The notes under the pieces were generated by a model. It was not told the origin of the DNA. It saw only the letters and a list, made by a program, of their open reading frames with translations, and made no database searches. Positions 35,778-44,814 of a DNA stretch of 64,000 nucleotides are shown here, piece by piece. Both the position numbers and the translations under genes were made by a program. The stretch covers positions 5,930,001 through 5,994,000 of the forward strand of contig NZ_CP092417.1 of NCBI RefSeq assembly GCF_023716865.1, written 5' to 3'. Each line of letters begins with the position of its first letter. Position 1 is the first letter of the stretch. Origin of the DNA: Endozoicomonas sp. SCSIO W0465. Lineage in GTDB: Bacteria > Pseudomonadota > Gammaproteobacteria > Pseudomonadales > Endozoicomonadaceae.

Positions 35778-36371
35778 ATGAGTGACAACGGCGTAAACAA
35801 AGGCCGACGCCGCTTTCTCGTGGCAGCGACTTCGGTGGTGGGGGCTGCCGGGGTTGTAGGGGTTGCAACGCCTTTTCTGAAGTCGTGGAATCCGAGTGCC
35901 AAAGCAAAGGCTGCCGGTGCTCCTGTCAAAGTCAATTTAAGTAAGCTGGAACCGGGTCAGCAGGTTGTCTATGAATGGCGGGGTAAACCAGTCTTTGTGC
36001 TGCGCCGTACCAAAGATATGTTGAATGAATTGCCGTCACAGGATGGGCGTTTGCGCGACCCGAAATCAGAAAACTCAGAGCAACCTGAGTATGCCACCAA
36101 TCCGTACCGCTCGCGGACGGAAGATGTTCTTGTGCTGGTCGGTTTATGTACTCACCTCGGGTGTTCTCCAAAATATCTGCCGGAAGTCAAACCCATGGAG
36201 TTTGATGCCAGCTGGAAGGGTGGATACTTCTGCCCCTGCCATGGTTCCCGATTCGATCTGGCCGGTCGTGTTTACAAAGGAGTTCCTGCCCCAACGAATC
36301 TGGTCGTGCCACCTTACTCCTTTGAAGGCGATGATATTCTGATTATCGGTAAAGATGAGGAGAATGCGTGA
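35778..36371 (+). CDS. petA: Ubiquinol-cytochrome c reductase, Rieske iron-sulfur subunit
   Basis: 197 residues. An N-terminal twin-arginine-type signal/anchor (KGRRRFLVAATSVVGAAGVVG) leads to the Rieske domain. The 2Fe-2S ligands are in LCTHLGCSPKY and FCPCHGSRFD. It transfers electrons from ubiquinol to cytochrome c1 in complex III. First gene of petABC; its stop overlaps the petB start (TGATG). Confidence 0.97.
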   Translation: MSDNGVNKGRRRFLVAATSVVGAAGVVGVATPFLKSWNPSAKAKAAGAPVKVNLSKLEPGQQVVYEWRGKPVFVLRRTKDMLNELPSQDGRLRDPKSENSEQPEYATNPYRSRTEDVLVLVGLCTHLGCSPKYLPEVKPMEFDASWKGGYFCPCHGSRFDLAGRVYKGVPAPTNLVVPPYSFEGDDILIIGKDEENA

Positions 36372-37606
36372 TGGGAAATAAAATAATGGCCTGGGTTGAT
36401 GCCCGACTTCCCGTCACCCAGGCGTGGGAGAAGCATCTCAGCAAATACTATGCACCCAAGAATTTCAACTTCTGGTATTTCTTTGGTTCTTTGGCCCTGC
36501 TGGTTCTGGTTAACCAGCTCCTGACCGGCATCTGGCTGACCATGAGTTATGTACCCAGTGCGGAAGCTGCTTTTGCTTCTGTTGAGTACATCATGCGGGA
36601 TGTGGAATATGGCTGGTTGATTCGCTACATGCACTCCACCGGTGCATCCATGTTTTTTGTAGTGATTTATTGCCACATGTTTCGTGGTCTTCTCTACGGG
36701 TCATACAAAGCCCCACGGGAGTTGATCTGGATCTTCGGTATGGCCATCTACCTGGCACTGATGGGTGAGGCCTTTATGGGGTATCTGTTGCCCTGGGGGC
36801 AGATGTCCTACTGGGGGGCGCAGGTAATTATTTCCCTGTTTGGTGCTATTCCGGTGATTGGGCCGGATCTTCAGCAGTGGATTCGTGGTGACTTCCTGAT
36901 CTCCGGCATCACGCTGAACCGTTTCTTTGCACTGCATGTCATTGCATTGCCGATCGTTATTCTTGGTCTGGTGGTTCTGCACATCCTGGCGCTGCATGAA
37001 GTGGGTTCAAACAATCCGGACGGTATAGATATCAAGAAGAACAAAGGACCCGATGGTGTACCCCTGGATGGTATCGCTTTCCACCCCTACTACACCGTTA
37101 AGGATATTGTCGGTGTTGTGGTCTTCCTGTTTGTGTTCTGTGGCATTATTTTCTTCTTCCCGGAGATGGGCGGGTTCTTCCTTGAGCATGCCAACTTTGA
37201 ACCGGCAAACGGCTTGAAGACGCCCGAGCATATTGCACCGGTATGGTATTTTGGGGCGTTCTACTCCATCCTCAGGGCGATTACCTTTGATATTGGGCCA
37301 ATCGACTCCAAGCTGGGGGGGGTTATTGCCATGGGTGGCGCGATTGCCATTCTTTTTGTGCTGCCCTGGCTGGATCGCAGTCCGGTCAGGTCATGGCGTT
37401 ACAAGGGTATTATCAGCAGAACCAGTATTGTGGTTTTTGCCTTTGTCTTTATTTTGCTGACCTGGCTTGGAACGCAGCCGGCTACTGAGACCTACACGCT
37501 CATTGCCCAGATTTGTACGCTGATTTACTTTGCGTTCTTCCTGTTGATGCCTTTCTACACTCGATGGGAGCAAACCAAACCTGTACCGGAAAGGGTGACC
37601 GGCTAA
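36371..37606 (+). CDS. petB: Ubiquinol-cytochrome c reductase, cytochrome b subunit
   Basis: 411 residues from ATG 36371; a GTG at 36368 lies one codon upstream. Eight membrane helices. Haem-ligand histidines lie in YMHSTGASMFFVVIYCHMFRG and FFALHVIALPIVILGLVVLHILALHEVG, and the Qo-site segment is FGAIPVIGPDLQQWIRGD. The stop overlaps the petC start (TAATG). Confidence 0.97.
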   Translation: MGNKIMAWVDARLPVTQAWEKHLSKYYAPKNFNFWYFFGSLALLVLVNQLLTGIWLTMSYVPSAEAAFASVEYIMRDVEYGWLIRYMHSTGASMFFVVIYCHMFRGLLYGSYKAPRELIWIFGMAIYLALMGEAFMGYLLPWGQMSYWGAQVIISLFGAIPVIGPDLQQWIRGDFLISGITLNRFFALHVIALPIVILGLVVLHILALHEVGSNNPDGIDIKKNKGPDGVPLDGIAFHPYYTVKDIVGVVVFLFVFCGIIFFFPEMGGFFLEHANFEPANGLKTPEHIAPVWYFGAFYSILRAITFDIGPIDSKLGGVIAMGGAIAILFVLPWLDRSPVRSWRYKGIISRTSIVVFAFVFILLTWLGTQPATETYTLIAQICTLIYFAFFLLMPFYTRWEQTKPVPERVTG

Positions 37607-38391
37607 TGAAAAGAATAATACTGACCAATAAGATAGCACCGGCGATGCTGTTTCTGGTTTCGGTGCTGTTTTCATCGTTGGCGGCGGCTGCCGGTGGGGG
37701 ATATCCGCTGGATGAGGCCAATGTGGATCCTTCTGACAAGGCTTCGCTGCAGCGTGGTGCGAAGTACTTTCAGAACTATTGCGCAGGTTGTCATGCGACC
37801 CAGTATCAGCGCTATGAGCGGGTAGCCGATGATCTGGGCATCCCACATGACTTGATGATGGAAAACCTGGTGTTCGATAAGTCTGCCAAGATCGGTGATC
37901 TGATGCACAACAACATGGATCCTGAAGAGGCAAAAGTCTGGTTTGGTGCTGCACCTCCAGACTTGACCTTGGTGTCCCGTGTTAGAGGCGGGCCGGATTG
38001 GCTGTTTACTTACCTCAGAACCTTCTATGAAGACCCGAGTCGGCCTTATGGGGTCAATAACAAGGTCTTTCCGGATGTTGGTATGCCGCATGTGCTTCTG
38101 GAGCTTCAGGGGGTGCAAATCGATAATTGTGGTGATGCAGATCCAGCGGCACGCGACCCGTTGACTGGAGACAAGATCTGTGGCCTGACGGTTGATCCTG
38201 AGCGCAAGGGAAGTATGACGCCCGTTGAATACGATCAAATGGCCTATGATTTGACCAACTTTCTGGCTTACTCTGCGGAGCCGATGCAAGAACAGCGTAA
38301 GCTGATGGGTATTTATGTGTATCTGTTCCTGGCTCTGTTCCTGGTGTTTGCCTATCTGTTGAAGCGCGAATTCTGGAAAGATGTCCACTAA
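37606..38391 (+). CDS. petC: Ubiquinol-cytochrome c reductase, cytochrome c1 subunit
   Basis: 261 residues from ATG 37606. Signal peptide ends near SSLAAAA. The c-type haem motif CAGCH is at residues 59-63, and the distal Met is probably in DVGMPHVL or near. A C-terminal membrane anchor (LMGIYVYLFLALFLVFAYLLKREF) follows. Last gene of petABC; a strong terminator follows 32 bases later. Confidence 0.97.
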   Translation: MKRIILTNKIAPAMLFLVSVLFSSLAAAAGGGYPLDEANVDPSDKASLQRGAKYFQNYCAGCHATQYQRYERVADDLGIPHDLMMENLVFDKSAKIGDLMHNNMDPEEAKVWFGAAPPDLTLVSRVRGGPDWLFTYLRTFYEDPSRPYGVNNKVFPDVGMPHVLLELQGVQIDNCGDADPAARDPLTGDKICGLTVDPERKGSMTPVEYDQMAYDLTNFLAYSAEPMQEQRKLMGIYVYLFLALFLVFAYLLKREFWKDVH

Positions 38392-38422
38392 TCAGGTTCT
38401 GCCGTTATCAGTGGTCTGAATC

Positions 38423-38463
38423 ATAAAACCCACTATGGAAAAAATTTTCTTAGTGGGTTTTAT
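38423..38463 (+). terminator. Terminator of petABC
   Basis: A 13-bp perfect stem ATAAAACCCACTA / TAGTGGGTTTTAT with an A/T-rich loop. Confidence 0.85.
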
Positions 38464-38582
38464 GCTCCTTGTGGTTTCTTAAAGCCGGTAAAAGCAAGTA
38501 ATGGCCGCTTTCATCTCTGGCTGTCAGCAGAAGGGATTGCTAAGATTCCATTTTTTTGTATCCCCCTCTGGTATTTAAGATT

Positions 38583-39131
38583 ATGAGTAAATCACTTCGT
38601 GATCAGCTGATGAAGGCCGGTCTTGCGACCAAGCAGCAGGCATTGCAGGCAAAAAGCAGTAACAAGAAAAAGAAAAAGCAGGCTGCCAAGTCTGGTGATA
38701 TGACCGACCAGGAAAAACGCCGTATTGAGCTGGAAAAAGAAAGGCAGGCTCAGGCAGAGAAAGATCGCGAGCTGAATCGACAGCTTGAGGATGAGCGTCA
38801 GCGTAAGGCGTTGGAAGCCCAGGTTCGTCAACTGATTGAGACAAATGTGTTGTCCCGTGATGGGGGTGAAGCAGAGTATAAGTTTGTCTATGACAACAAA
38901 ATCAAGAAAATTTATGTTATAGATGAGCAGTTGACCAAGTTGGAAAGGGGCTTGCTGGCTCTGGCTATACTGGGTGACGATTTTCTGGTCATCCCTGCTC
39001 CGGTGGCAAGCAAGATTGCCGAGCGTAAGCCTGAAGCGATTGTTATGCAGAATGATAAGTCTGGTGATCTGACCGAGGAAGAAGAGGACTGGTATGCGGA
39101 TTATCAGATTCCTGATGACCTGATGTGGTAA
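38583..39131 (+). CDS. yaiL: DUF2058 family protein (YaiL type)
   Basis: 182 residues from ATG 38583. The N-terminal part is highly basic and charged, a likely coiled coil (SKSLRDQLMKAGLATKQQA, then K/E/Q-rich to about 80). The C-terminal part is globular (YKFVYDNKIKKIYVIDEQL, then ALAILGDDFLVIPAPVASKI). YaiL is described as a nucleoprotein/polynucleotide-associated protein; its function is unsettled. In Pseudomonas sspA-sspB follow petC, but those are not seen here. Confidence 0.88.
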   Translation: MSKSLRDQLMKAGLATKQQALQAKSSNKKKKKQAAKSGDMTDQEKRRIELEKERQAQAEKDRELNRQLEDERQRKALEAQVRQLIETNVLSRDGGEAEYKFVYDNKIKKIYVIDEQLTKLERGLLALAILGDDFLVIPAPVASKIAERKPEAIVMQNDKSGDLTEEEEDWYADYQIPDDLMW

Positions 39132-39218
39132 CGGGGGCTAACCCCCCGTTCAACAATGTGTTCTCGTGATGTTACTTAATGCAGGAGAACCATTTTTTTG
39201 GCTGCTTTGCCTGACGAT

Positions 39219-39596
39219 TTAGCCAACAGTTGCCAGGGCTTCAATTTCTACTTTCACATCTTTTGGCAGACGAGAAACTTCAACCAGGCTGCGTGCGGGA
39301 AAAGGTACTTTGAAGTATTGTTTGTAGACTTCGTTAATATTGCTGAACTCATCCATATCGCGAACAAATACGGTGACTTTTTTAACCCGGTTCATACCGC
39401 TGCCTGCAGCTTCCAATACAGCTTTCAGGTTTTTCAGACACTGATGAGCCTGCTGCTTGGTGTCTTCAGAAACTTCTCCGGTTTCCGGATCAATTGGCAG
39501 CTGGCCAGATGTGAATACCAGGTTACCAAAACGCATGCCCTGAGAGTATGGGCCGATAGCAGGAGGAGCGTCAGGAGTTTCGATCACTTTTTCCAT
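39219..39596 (-). CDS. ridA: Enamine/imine deaminase RidA
   Basis: 125 residues. RidA hydrolyses reactive 2-aminoacrylate and related imines made by PLP enzymes. Family motifs: PPAIGPYSQGMRFGNLVFTSGQLP, FVRDMDEFSNINEVYKQYF, and FPARSLVEVSRLPKDVKVEIEALA with the active-site Arg. Lone gene, convergent with yaiL. Confidence 0.95.
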   Translation of the reverse strand: MEKVIETPDAPPAIGPYSQGMRFGNLVFTSGQLPIDPETGEVSEDTKQQAHQCLKNLKAVLEAAGSGMNRVKKVTVFVRDMDEFSNINEVYKQYFKVPFPARSLVEVSRLPKDVKVEIEALATVG

Positions 39597-39859
39597 GATG
39601 ATGAAGCCAGATTGTTGGGTGAAAAGGGCGAAATTGTAGAGATATGGAGCGTATTTGTCATCAGACCAAAGTCAGTGATTGGGTTTATTTTGGTACAAAT
39701 ACTTAAGGGTGTGAAAAAATTGTCTGGATAGAAAGTAAGAAAGTAGTGGAGTGCAGAGGTTGGGGGCTGAATATTCTGCAGTATCTCTTGTTGATAAACA
39801 CTGGGAATATAGTATTAGAAGCTAAAGTCCCAGTGGATTGGAGAATCTTTTACTCTGGA

Positions 39860-40744
39860 TTAAGGTAAATTCAGGTCGGTTGGTGAACCCTTTTCAAGGT
39901 ACGATTTCACCTCTTGATAATGGGGCTCAACCTCTGCATTGTCCAGTGCTCCCAGCCAGAATGTCCAGTCCATTTTTGTTTCGCCGGCATGAACGGCCTG
40001 GACAGCATTGAGGCCAAAATAAAGCGGTTGGCTCTCGCTCTCCTTACTAGCATCTGCGCCGGTCAAGATATAAGAAGCACCCACTAAATTGTTGGGCATT
40101 ATTGTCAATGATAATGGGAGATCTTTCAGGGATTTATTTTCTGGCTTTGCCAGTTCGGCTCTATAAGTTTCCAGTTGTTCGGGGGTGCGAACGTGCAGAC
40201 CTTCTTCTGGATAGGCTATGTACAGTGTCATTCTTTCAGGGTCTGATTTGGCCAGATTCCTGACAGTGATCGTTCTGTCGCTGATGGTTTTCTCCCGAGT
40301 GCTGTCACCTTGCATTTGAGCAGACATGGCTTCATGGGGCGCTGTCTTCTCAGGGGTAACCAGCGGTGTTGCAGGGGTTTTCGTGTGAATTATTGCCACC
40401 GCCTTCGAGATGGTTTTATTCTCCAGTAATTCATAAAGTGACTGTTCGAAAATAGTTTGTATACCAACTCCAATGGGACGTACTTTTTTGTCATCGCCAG
40501 ACAGCTTCAAAGTCCCAACAGTTGAAAACTTTTGAAAGCAGCCTGATATTGCCTGTTTTAGCTTCTTGTTGGTCTCAGCTGAATGGGAGCCGGGTTGATA
40601 ACTGTCAAGTTGTCTGCTGATGCTGGATTGCAGGCTGGCCTGAAGGGGAAGCGCCACTGTTTTATACCTCTCACCGTGAGTGCAGCCTGACAAAAAAAAT
40701 ACCAGAGCACTACAGAACAATGCTTTTTTTGCAGCAGTTTGCAT
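39860..40744 (-). CDS. Hypothetical lipoprotein
   Basis: 294 residues from ATG 40742-40744 (GGAA upstream). The lipoprotein signal is MQTAAKKALFCSALVFFLSGC with lipobox FLSGC. The mature part has alternating hydrophobic strands and no known domain. A frame open to 40822 gives an N-terminal extension unlikely to be translated. No operon partners. Confidence 0.75.
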   Translation of the reverse strand: MQTAAKKALFCSALVFFLSGCTHGERYKTVALPLQASLQSSISRQLDSYQPGSHSAETNKKLKQAISGCFQKFSTVGTLKLSGDDKKVRPIGVGIQTIFEQSLYELLENKTISKAVAIIHTKTPATPLVTPEKTAPHEAMSAQMQGDSTREKTISDRTITVRNLAKSDPERMTLYIAYPEEGLHVRTPEQLETYRAELAKPENKSLKDLPLSLTIMPNNLVGASYILTGADASKESESQPLYFGLNAVQAVHAGETKMDWTFWLGALDNAEVEPHYQEVKSYLEKGSPTDLNLP

Positions 40745-40861
40745 TGGAAGGTTCCCTGTTTTTGTCGTACAGACTGATTTTTGTTGAGTTAGAAAGGTAA
40801 AAATAGAACAGGCTTTGGACATTTCAATCTTTGACTAGCTGTTTGGGTAATTTTTAATCGA

Positions 40862-41020
40862 GGCTCTTTTCGTATTGCAGACTGCTGATTTCATAAATCA
40901 GGCTGGAATCCTCCTGTGGCAGGGCTTGGCAATATTTAGCCAGCAGTTTCCTGAAGGCATTGTATATCAAGGCCTTTGGCCAATTTTCATTGCAGAGCAG
41001 TCTGTAACCCGAAAAGAGCC
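40862..41020 (-). mobile_element. 159-bp MITE (copy 2), inverted and identical to copy 1
   Basis: Base-for-base the reverse complement of 35257-35415. Exact 8-bp target duplication TTAATCGA at 40854-40861 and 41021-41028. Identity implies recent copying. Confidence 0.92.
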
Positions 41021-41126
41021 TTAATCGAAATGCCAGGGTGCTTTCAGCCGGGAATAATGCACCTGATGTGCTGAGAATGCATCGGTATGTCCCCGGGCTC
41101 TAAGGGAATCAGTAAAGATGTGAGCT

Positions 41127-41216
41127 TTAACAGGATTGTCTGAAATCCATAAGGCTTTCTGACAGGCTGTTGACCAATCCACTCCGATATTTCTTTTTAT
41201 TCAGCAATAACCATAA
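41127..41216 (-). pseudogene. Detached C-terminal end of the LysR-type regulator gene
   Basis: Read on the minus strand, the frame gives WLLLNKKKYRSGLVN and then SLSESLMDFRQSC-stop (41127-41129). It directly continues the LysR protein at 42722-43576 if the IS and one copy of AACCATAA are removed. Codon phase agrees across the junction. This shows that the IS cut off about the last 28 residues of the regulator. Confidence 0.8.
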
Positions 41217-42751
41217 CTCGACTTTAGAGTTTTAAGAGCACAATAGTTCCGGCGCATAATCTGCTAAAAGCAACCATCCCCAATGACGAAATTCGAGATG
41301 GTTGCCATGCTCACTTCAGATCATCAAGTAATCCTCAGGGAGCTCGCTTCATATACAACCTTTCTTGCTGGAGCGCTATCATCAACTGCAGTACCAACGT
41401 TCTGCGAACTGCTGTTCGGTTGCATGCTTTCAGCCGACGGCTTTGTTACACAGGCGTTGTTAACAATTGATTTTCATTGTGTGTGGAGCAGCTACCACCA
41501 CTGGCTATCTCAGGGCAAGTGGCAATGGAAGAACTTGGCACGCCACTTGATCCGTCTGGTCTGCTCCAAAGCTCCTGAGAATCAACCTGTGGTCCTGGGG
41601 CTTGATGACTGGGTAATCGAACGGTTTTCCGACAAAGCCCCTGCTTGTCGTACACATCATCAACACAGCAAGAAACGCAATCGGCCGACGTACATCTGGG
41701 GGCAGTGTTGGGTTTCCCTGGCCATCATATTTGAGCGGGCTGCAGATGAAGTATTTACCGCCATACCGGTGATCTCATTTCCGACACCAGCTTCAGGTAA
41801 CACCAGCAAACTGAAAATTGCCGTGGCCATGCTCAGGGTGGTACGCAATGAAGTGAAGGATCGAGTGCTACGCCTGCTAACCGATTGCTGGTATATGAAC
41901 TGGACACTGATAAAGCCAGCTCTGGAAATGAACATAGAAGTTGTTGGTCAGATACCTTCAAATCGGGCCCTCTATGCTTTGCCGCCAGCACCCACCGTAA
42001 AGAAGCGAGGGCGCCCAAAAAAGTACGGCATCAAGATGACGACAGAACAGGTTAAGAAACTGCCGGAAGAAAAAGCAACAGTATGGATGTACGGCAAATT
42101 TCGCAAAATACGTTATCGTACCCTGATCTGTCGCGCCAGATTCCTTAAAGGTCGTGAAGTACGCGTCGTCTGGAGTCGCTTTGAAAATGACAAAGGTCTG
42201 ACCGAAAGCAGAATATTCATCTCGACCAATCCGGAACTTGAGGGACTGGAGGTGCTTCGTGCCTATTCCCGGAGATGGCCGGTAGAGCCAATGTTTCACC
42301 AACTCAAACATGCTTTTGGCTGTTGCCATTTATGGCAGCAGAAATTGCGAACACTGCTTCGATGGATGCATTTGAAAATGGCAGGCTATGCATTATTGCA
42401 GTTATTAACCGTTTGTAAAAATCAGGCATGTCTGAATATTTCTCGGATACCCTGGAGAAGCCCGGATACAACCACTGCAGGCATGATGAAAATTGCTCTT
42501 TCAGGAATTATTCCGAGGTTCTCTATTCGCAAGGGCTGGAACAGATATAAGCAAAAATATGAGTTCAATTTTCGCGATCTGATCGACCAGTTAATACCGG
42601 ATAATTCAGAAGCAGCATAACTAAAGGCTTTTAGGCAAAAAACGGAAGTAATAACGAACTTGGAAAAACAGTTCACTGATTTCGGCTTGCTTCACTATAA
42701 AAAGCTGACCGAATTATCGTTTTATACAGACTCTAAAGTCGAGAACCATAA
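41209..42751 (+). mobile_element. About 1.53-kb DDE IS (copy 2), intact, with 8-bp target duplication
   Basis: The element is 41217-42743 (1527 bp). Ends are CTCGACTTTAGAGT on both sides (inverted). Target duplication AACCATAA at 41209-41216 and 42744-42751. It is inserted in the 3' part of a LysR-type gene. Confidence 0.93.
41283..42620 (+). CDS. DDE transposase, IS4/IS701-like superfamily (copy 2)
   Basis: 445 residues, same protein as at 1898-3235. This copy has both clean inverted repeats and probably represents the active form. Candidate catalytic segments are GLDDWVIERF, TDCWYMNW and RRWPVEPMFHQLKHAFG. Confidence 0.9.
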   Translation: MTKFEMVAMLTSDHQVILRELASYTTFLAGALSSTAVPTFCELLFGCMLSADGFVTQALLTIDFHCVWSSYHHWLSQGKWQWKNLARHLIRLVCSKAPENQPVVLGLDDWVIERFSDKAPACRTHHQHSKKRNRPTYIWGQCWVSLAIIFERAADEVFTAIPVISFPTPASGNTSKLKIAVAMLRVVRNEVKDRVLRLLTDCWYMNWTLIKPALEMNIEVVGQIPSNRALYALPPAPTVKKRGRPKKYGIKMTTEQVKKLPEEKATVWMYGKFRKIRYRTLICRARFLKGREVRVVWSRFENDKGLTESRIFISTNPELEGLEVLRAYSRRWPVEPMFHQLKHAFGCCHLWQQKLRTLLRWMHLKMAGYALLQLLTVCKNQACLNISRIPWRSPDTTTAGMMKIALSGIIPRFSIRKGWNRYKQKYEFNFRDLIDQLIPDNSEAA

Positions 42752-43576
42752 CTGCCGTTTCATGTTTTTTTTGGGGAAGGGGAGTCGTACCAACTCACCC
42801 TGAGCCAGCTCGTTAGCAATGCAAAGTTCAGAAAGGCAGCTGATACCGATGCCAGAGCGCACCATGTTTTTAATCGCTTCTGTTTGATTAAGCTCCATTT
42901 TCAGGCACCTTTGTCGTAAATGCTGACCAATATGGAGCTCAAAAAGCATACGGGTGCCTGACCCGGACTCCCGTAATATCCACTCTGTCTGCTCAAGGTT
43001 TTCAAGGGTTACCGTTTTGCTTTTTGCCAAAGGGTGTTTGCTACTGCAAAAGAGAGCCAGGTGGTCCTCTCTCCAGGGGATTGTTTCAATGTCGGGGTGT
43101 TGGCAGAGACCTTCGACACAGGCAAGATCAATTTCCAGTGTCGCCAGTTTATTTATGATGGTTGTGGTGTTATGGATATCCAGCTCTACGGTGATGTCCG
43201 GCTTTGCCTGTTCAAATCGGGCAAGCACTTCTGGTAAAAGGTAGTTGCCAATGGTGGTGCTGGCTCCAATCGTCACTTTGCCTCTGTGGTGGTCGCTGTG
43301 ATCGAACAGTCGTGATATTTCTGCACTACGGTCCAGTAGTTCACAGGCAAAGGGGAGTAACTTATTTCCTTCTGCATTCAGGACCAGTCGGTTGCCAGTG
43401 CGGTCAAACAGCTGGCAGCTCAGGTGCTTTTCCAGTTCAGACAGGGCCATGCTGGTTGCTGGCTGGGACATATAAAGTTGACGTGCAGCCAGCTGAACCT
43501 GACCAAGAGTGGCTATGGCTCTGAAGACCTGCAGTTGTCTTAGTGTTACATGCACGTTAATGTCGTCCGGGGTCAC
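42722..43576 (-). pseudogene. LysR-type transcriptional regulator, C-terminus replaced by IS sequence
   Basis: 284 residues. N-terminal winged helix-turn-helix: LRQLQVFRAIATLGQVQLAA, then MSQPATSMALSELEKHLSCQLFDR. The substrate-binding domain follows (KVTIGASTTIGNYLLPEVLARF). The last residues (FSTLESV) come from the inverted repeat of the IS; the natural end survives at 41127-41216. The regulator lost its last about 28 residues and may be impaired. It is divergent from the TDT transporter gene, its likely target. Confidence 0.88.
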
Positions 43577-43700
43577 TGACTATCTTGTTGAATTTTATTG
43601 AGTATAAGTAAAATTGAATCTGACTATCCATAAATTTGATTTTTCTTATTTTCTGTTGGGTTATATCGTTATTCCAACTATTTTCTGGAGATGAGTACAA

Positions 43701-44693
43701 GTGACCGTTGTCAGTCAGTTAGAAGATGGCTTACCGATGCGTAAAACCGGTTTGAGTGTCCGTCTCAGGAATGTGCCTACTCCACTGGGTGGTCTGGCAC
43801 TGGGTATTGCCAGTCTTGGAGCCGTCTGGGCATTGGCACTGCCCGGCTATGCCGAGTGGTTCAAGTTGTCCTCGGCGCTGCTGGCCAGCCTGCTGGTTTT
43901 GGCAATTGTTGCCAAATTTATCAGTAACCCTGAACTGTTTCGGGAGGATCTGGCTCACCCGGTAGCTAGCAGTGTAATGCCAACCTGTGCGATGGCGAGT
44001 ATGGTGATTGCACAATCATTGTTGTCGGTGATGCCTGTTTTTGCCAAAGGACTCTGGCTGTTGGCAGTTATTGCTCATCTCCTGTTGTTTATCGGTTTTA
44101 CGGTTCACAGGCTTATTGACTTCCAGTTGCATCATATGGTGCCAAGCTGGTTTGTGCCGCCCGTGGGCATTATTGTTGCCGCTGTGACCAGCGCAGGTAT
44201 GGGGCATGAAAATCTGGTCTTTATGCTGTTCGTTTTCGGGCTGTGTTGCTACTTCATAAAATTGCCAGTGATGCTGTATCGCCTGATTTTCAGAGAAACT
44301 ATTCCTGATGCGGCACTGCCTACGTTTGCCATTATGGCGGCTCCGGCGAGCCTTTCTCTGGCAGGTTACCTGTCCATCACTAACCAGCCGAATTACTTAC
44401 TGGTCGCAGTCCTGCTGCCACTGGCTATTTTTATGACGAGTCTGGTCTATGTTGCGTTTGTCCGTTTACTGCGTCTGCCGTTTTCACCGGGATATGCTGC
44501 TTTCACCTTTCCAATGGTGATTGGGGCTACAGCGTTGTTCAAGCTGGCGGATATACTTAATCAGCAGGGTTATCAAAAAGTTTGTGATGTCATTAATAAT
44601 CTGGCCGGTTTTGAACTTTTGGTGGCGACGGTGATCGTAACTTATGTTGCCCTCCGCTATCTCTGGTTCTATTTCTCTCCTCGCCATTCCTGA
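43701..44693 (+). CDS. TDT-family transporter (TehA/SLAC1-like)
   Basis: 330 residues from GTG 43701, with CTGGAG about 12 bases upstream. About ten hydrophobic helices. Typical of the tellurite-resistance/dicarboxylate family: VPTPLGGLALGIASLG near the N-terminus and LPTFAIMAAPASLSLAGYL in the middle, with the gate-type Phe region PFSPGYAAFTFP. The transported anion is unknown. Probably controlled by the divergent LysR gene. Confidence 0.85.
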   Translation: MTVVSQLEDGLPMRKTGLSVRLRNVPTPLGGLALGIASLGAVWALALPGYAEWFKLSSALLASLLVLAIVAKFISNPELFREDLAHPVASSVMPTCAMASMVIAQSLLSVMPVFAKGLWLLAVIAHLLLFIGFTVHRLIDFQLHHMVPSWFVPPVGIIVAAVTSAGMGHENLVFMLFVFGLCCYFIKLPVMLYRLIFRETIPDAALPTFAIMAAPASLSLAGYLSITNQPNYLLVAVLLPLAIFMTSLVYVAFVRLLRLPFSPGYAAFTFPMVIGATALFKLADILNQQGYQKVCDVINNLAGFELLVATVIVTYVALRYLWFYFSPRHS

Positions 44694-44814
44694 GGTATGC
44701 CGAGACATGGACTGACCGGTCAATATGGCCATGGGTAATCTGAACCCATGGCTTGGAATGTCGAACTTACGATCCCACTTTTTTTTCGGCATTTATTGAT
44801 AAACGGAACACGAA

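Noticed and set aside
39129..39150. AACGGGGG-CTAA-CCCCCCGTT hairpin after yaiL as a terminator
   Set aside because: The stem is plausible but no T-run follows; left out of the feature list as undecided.
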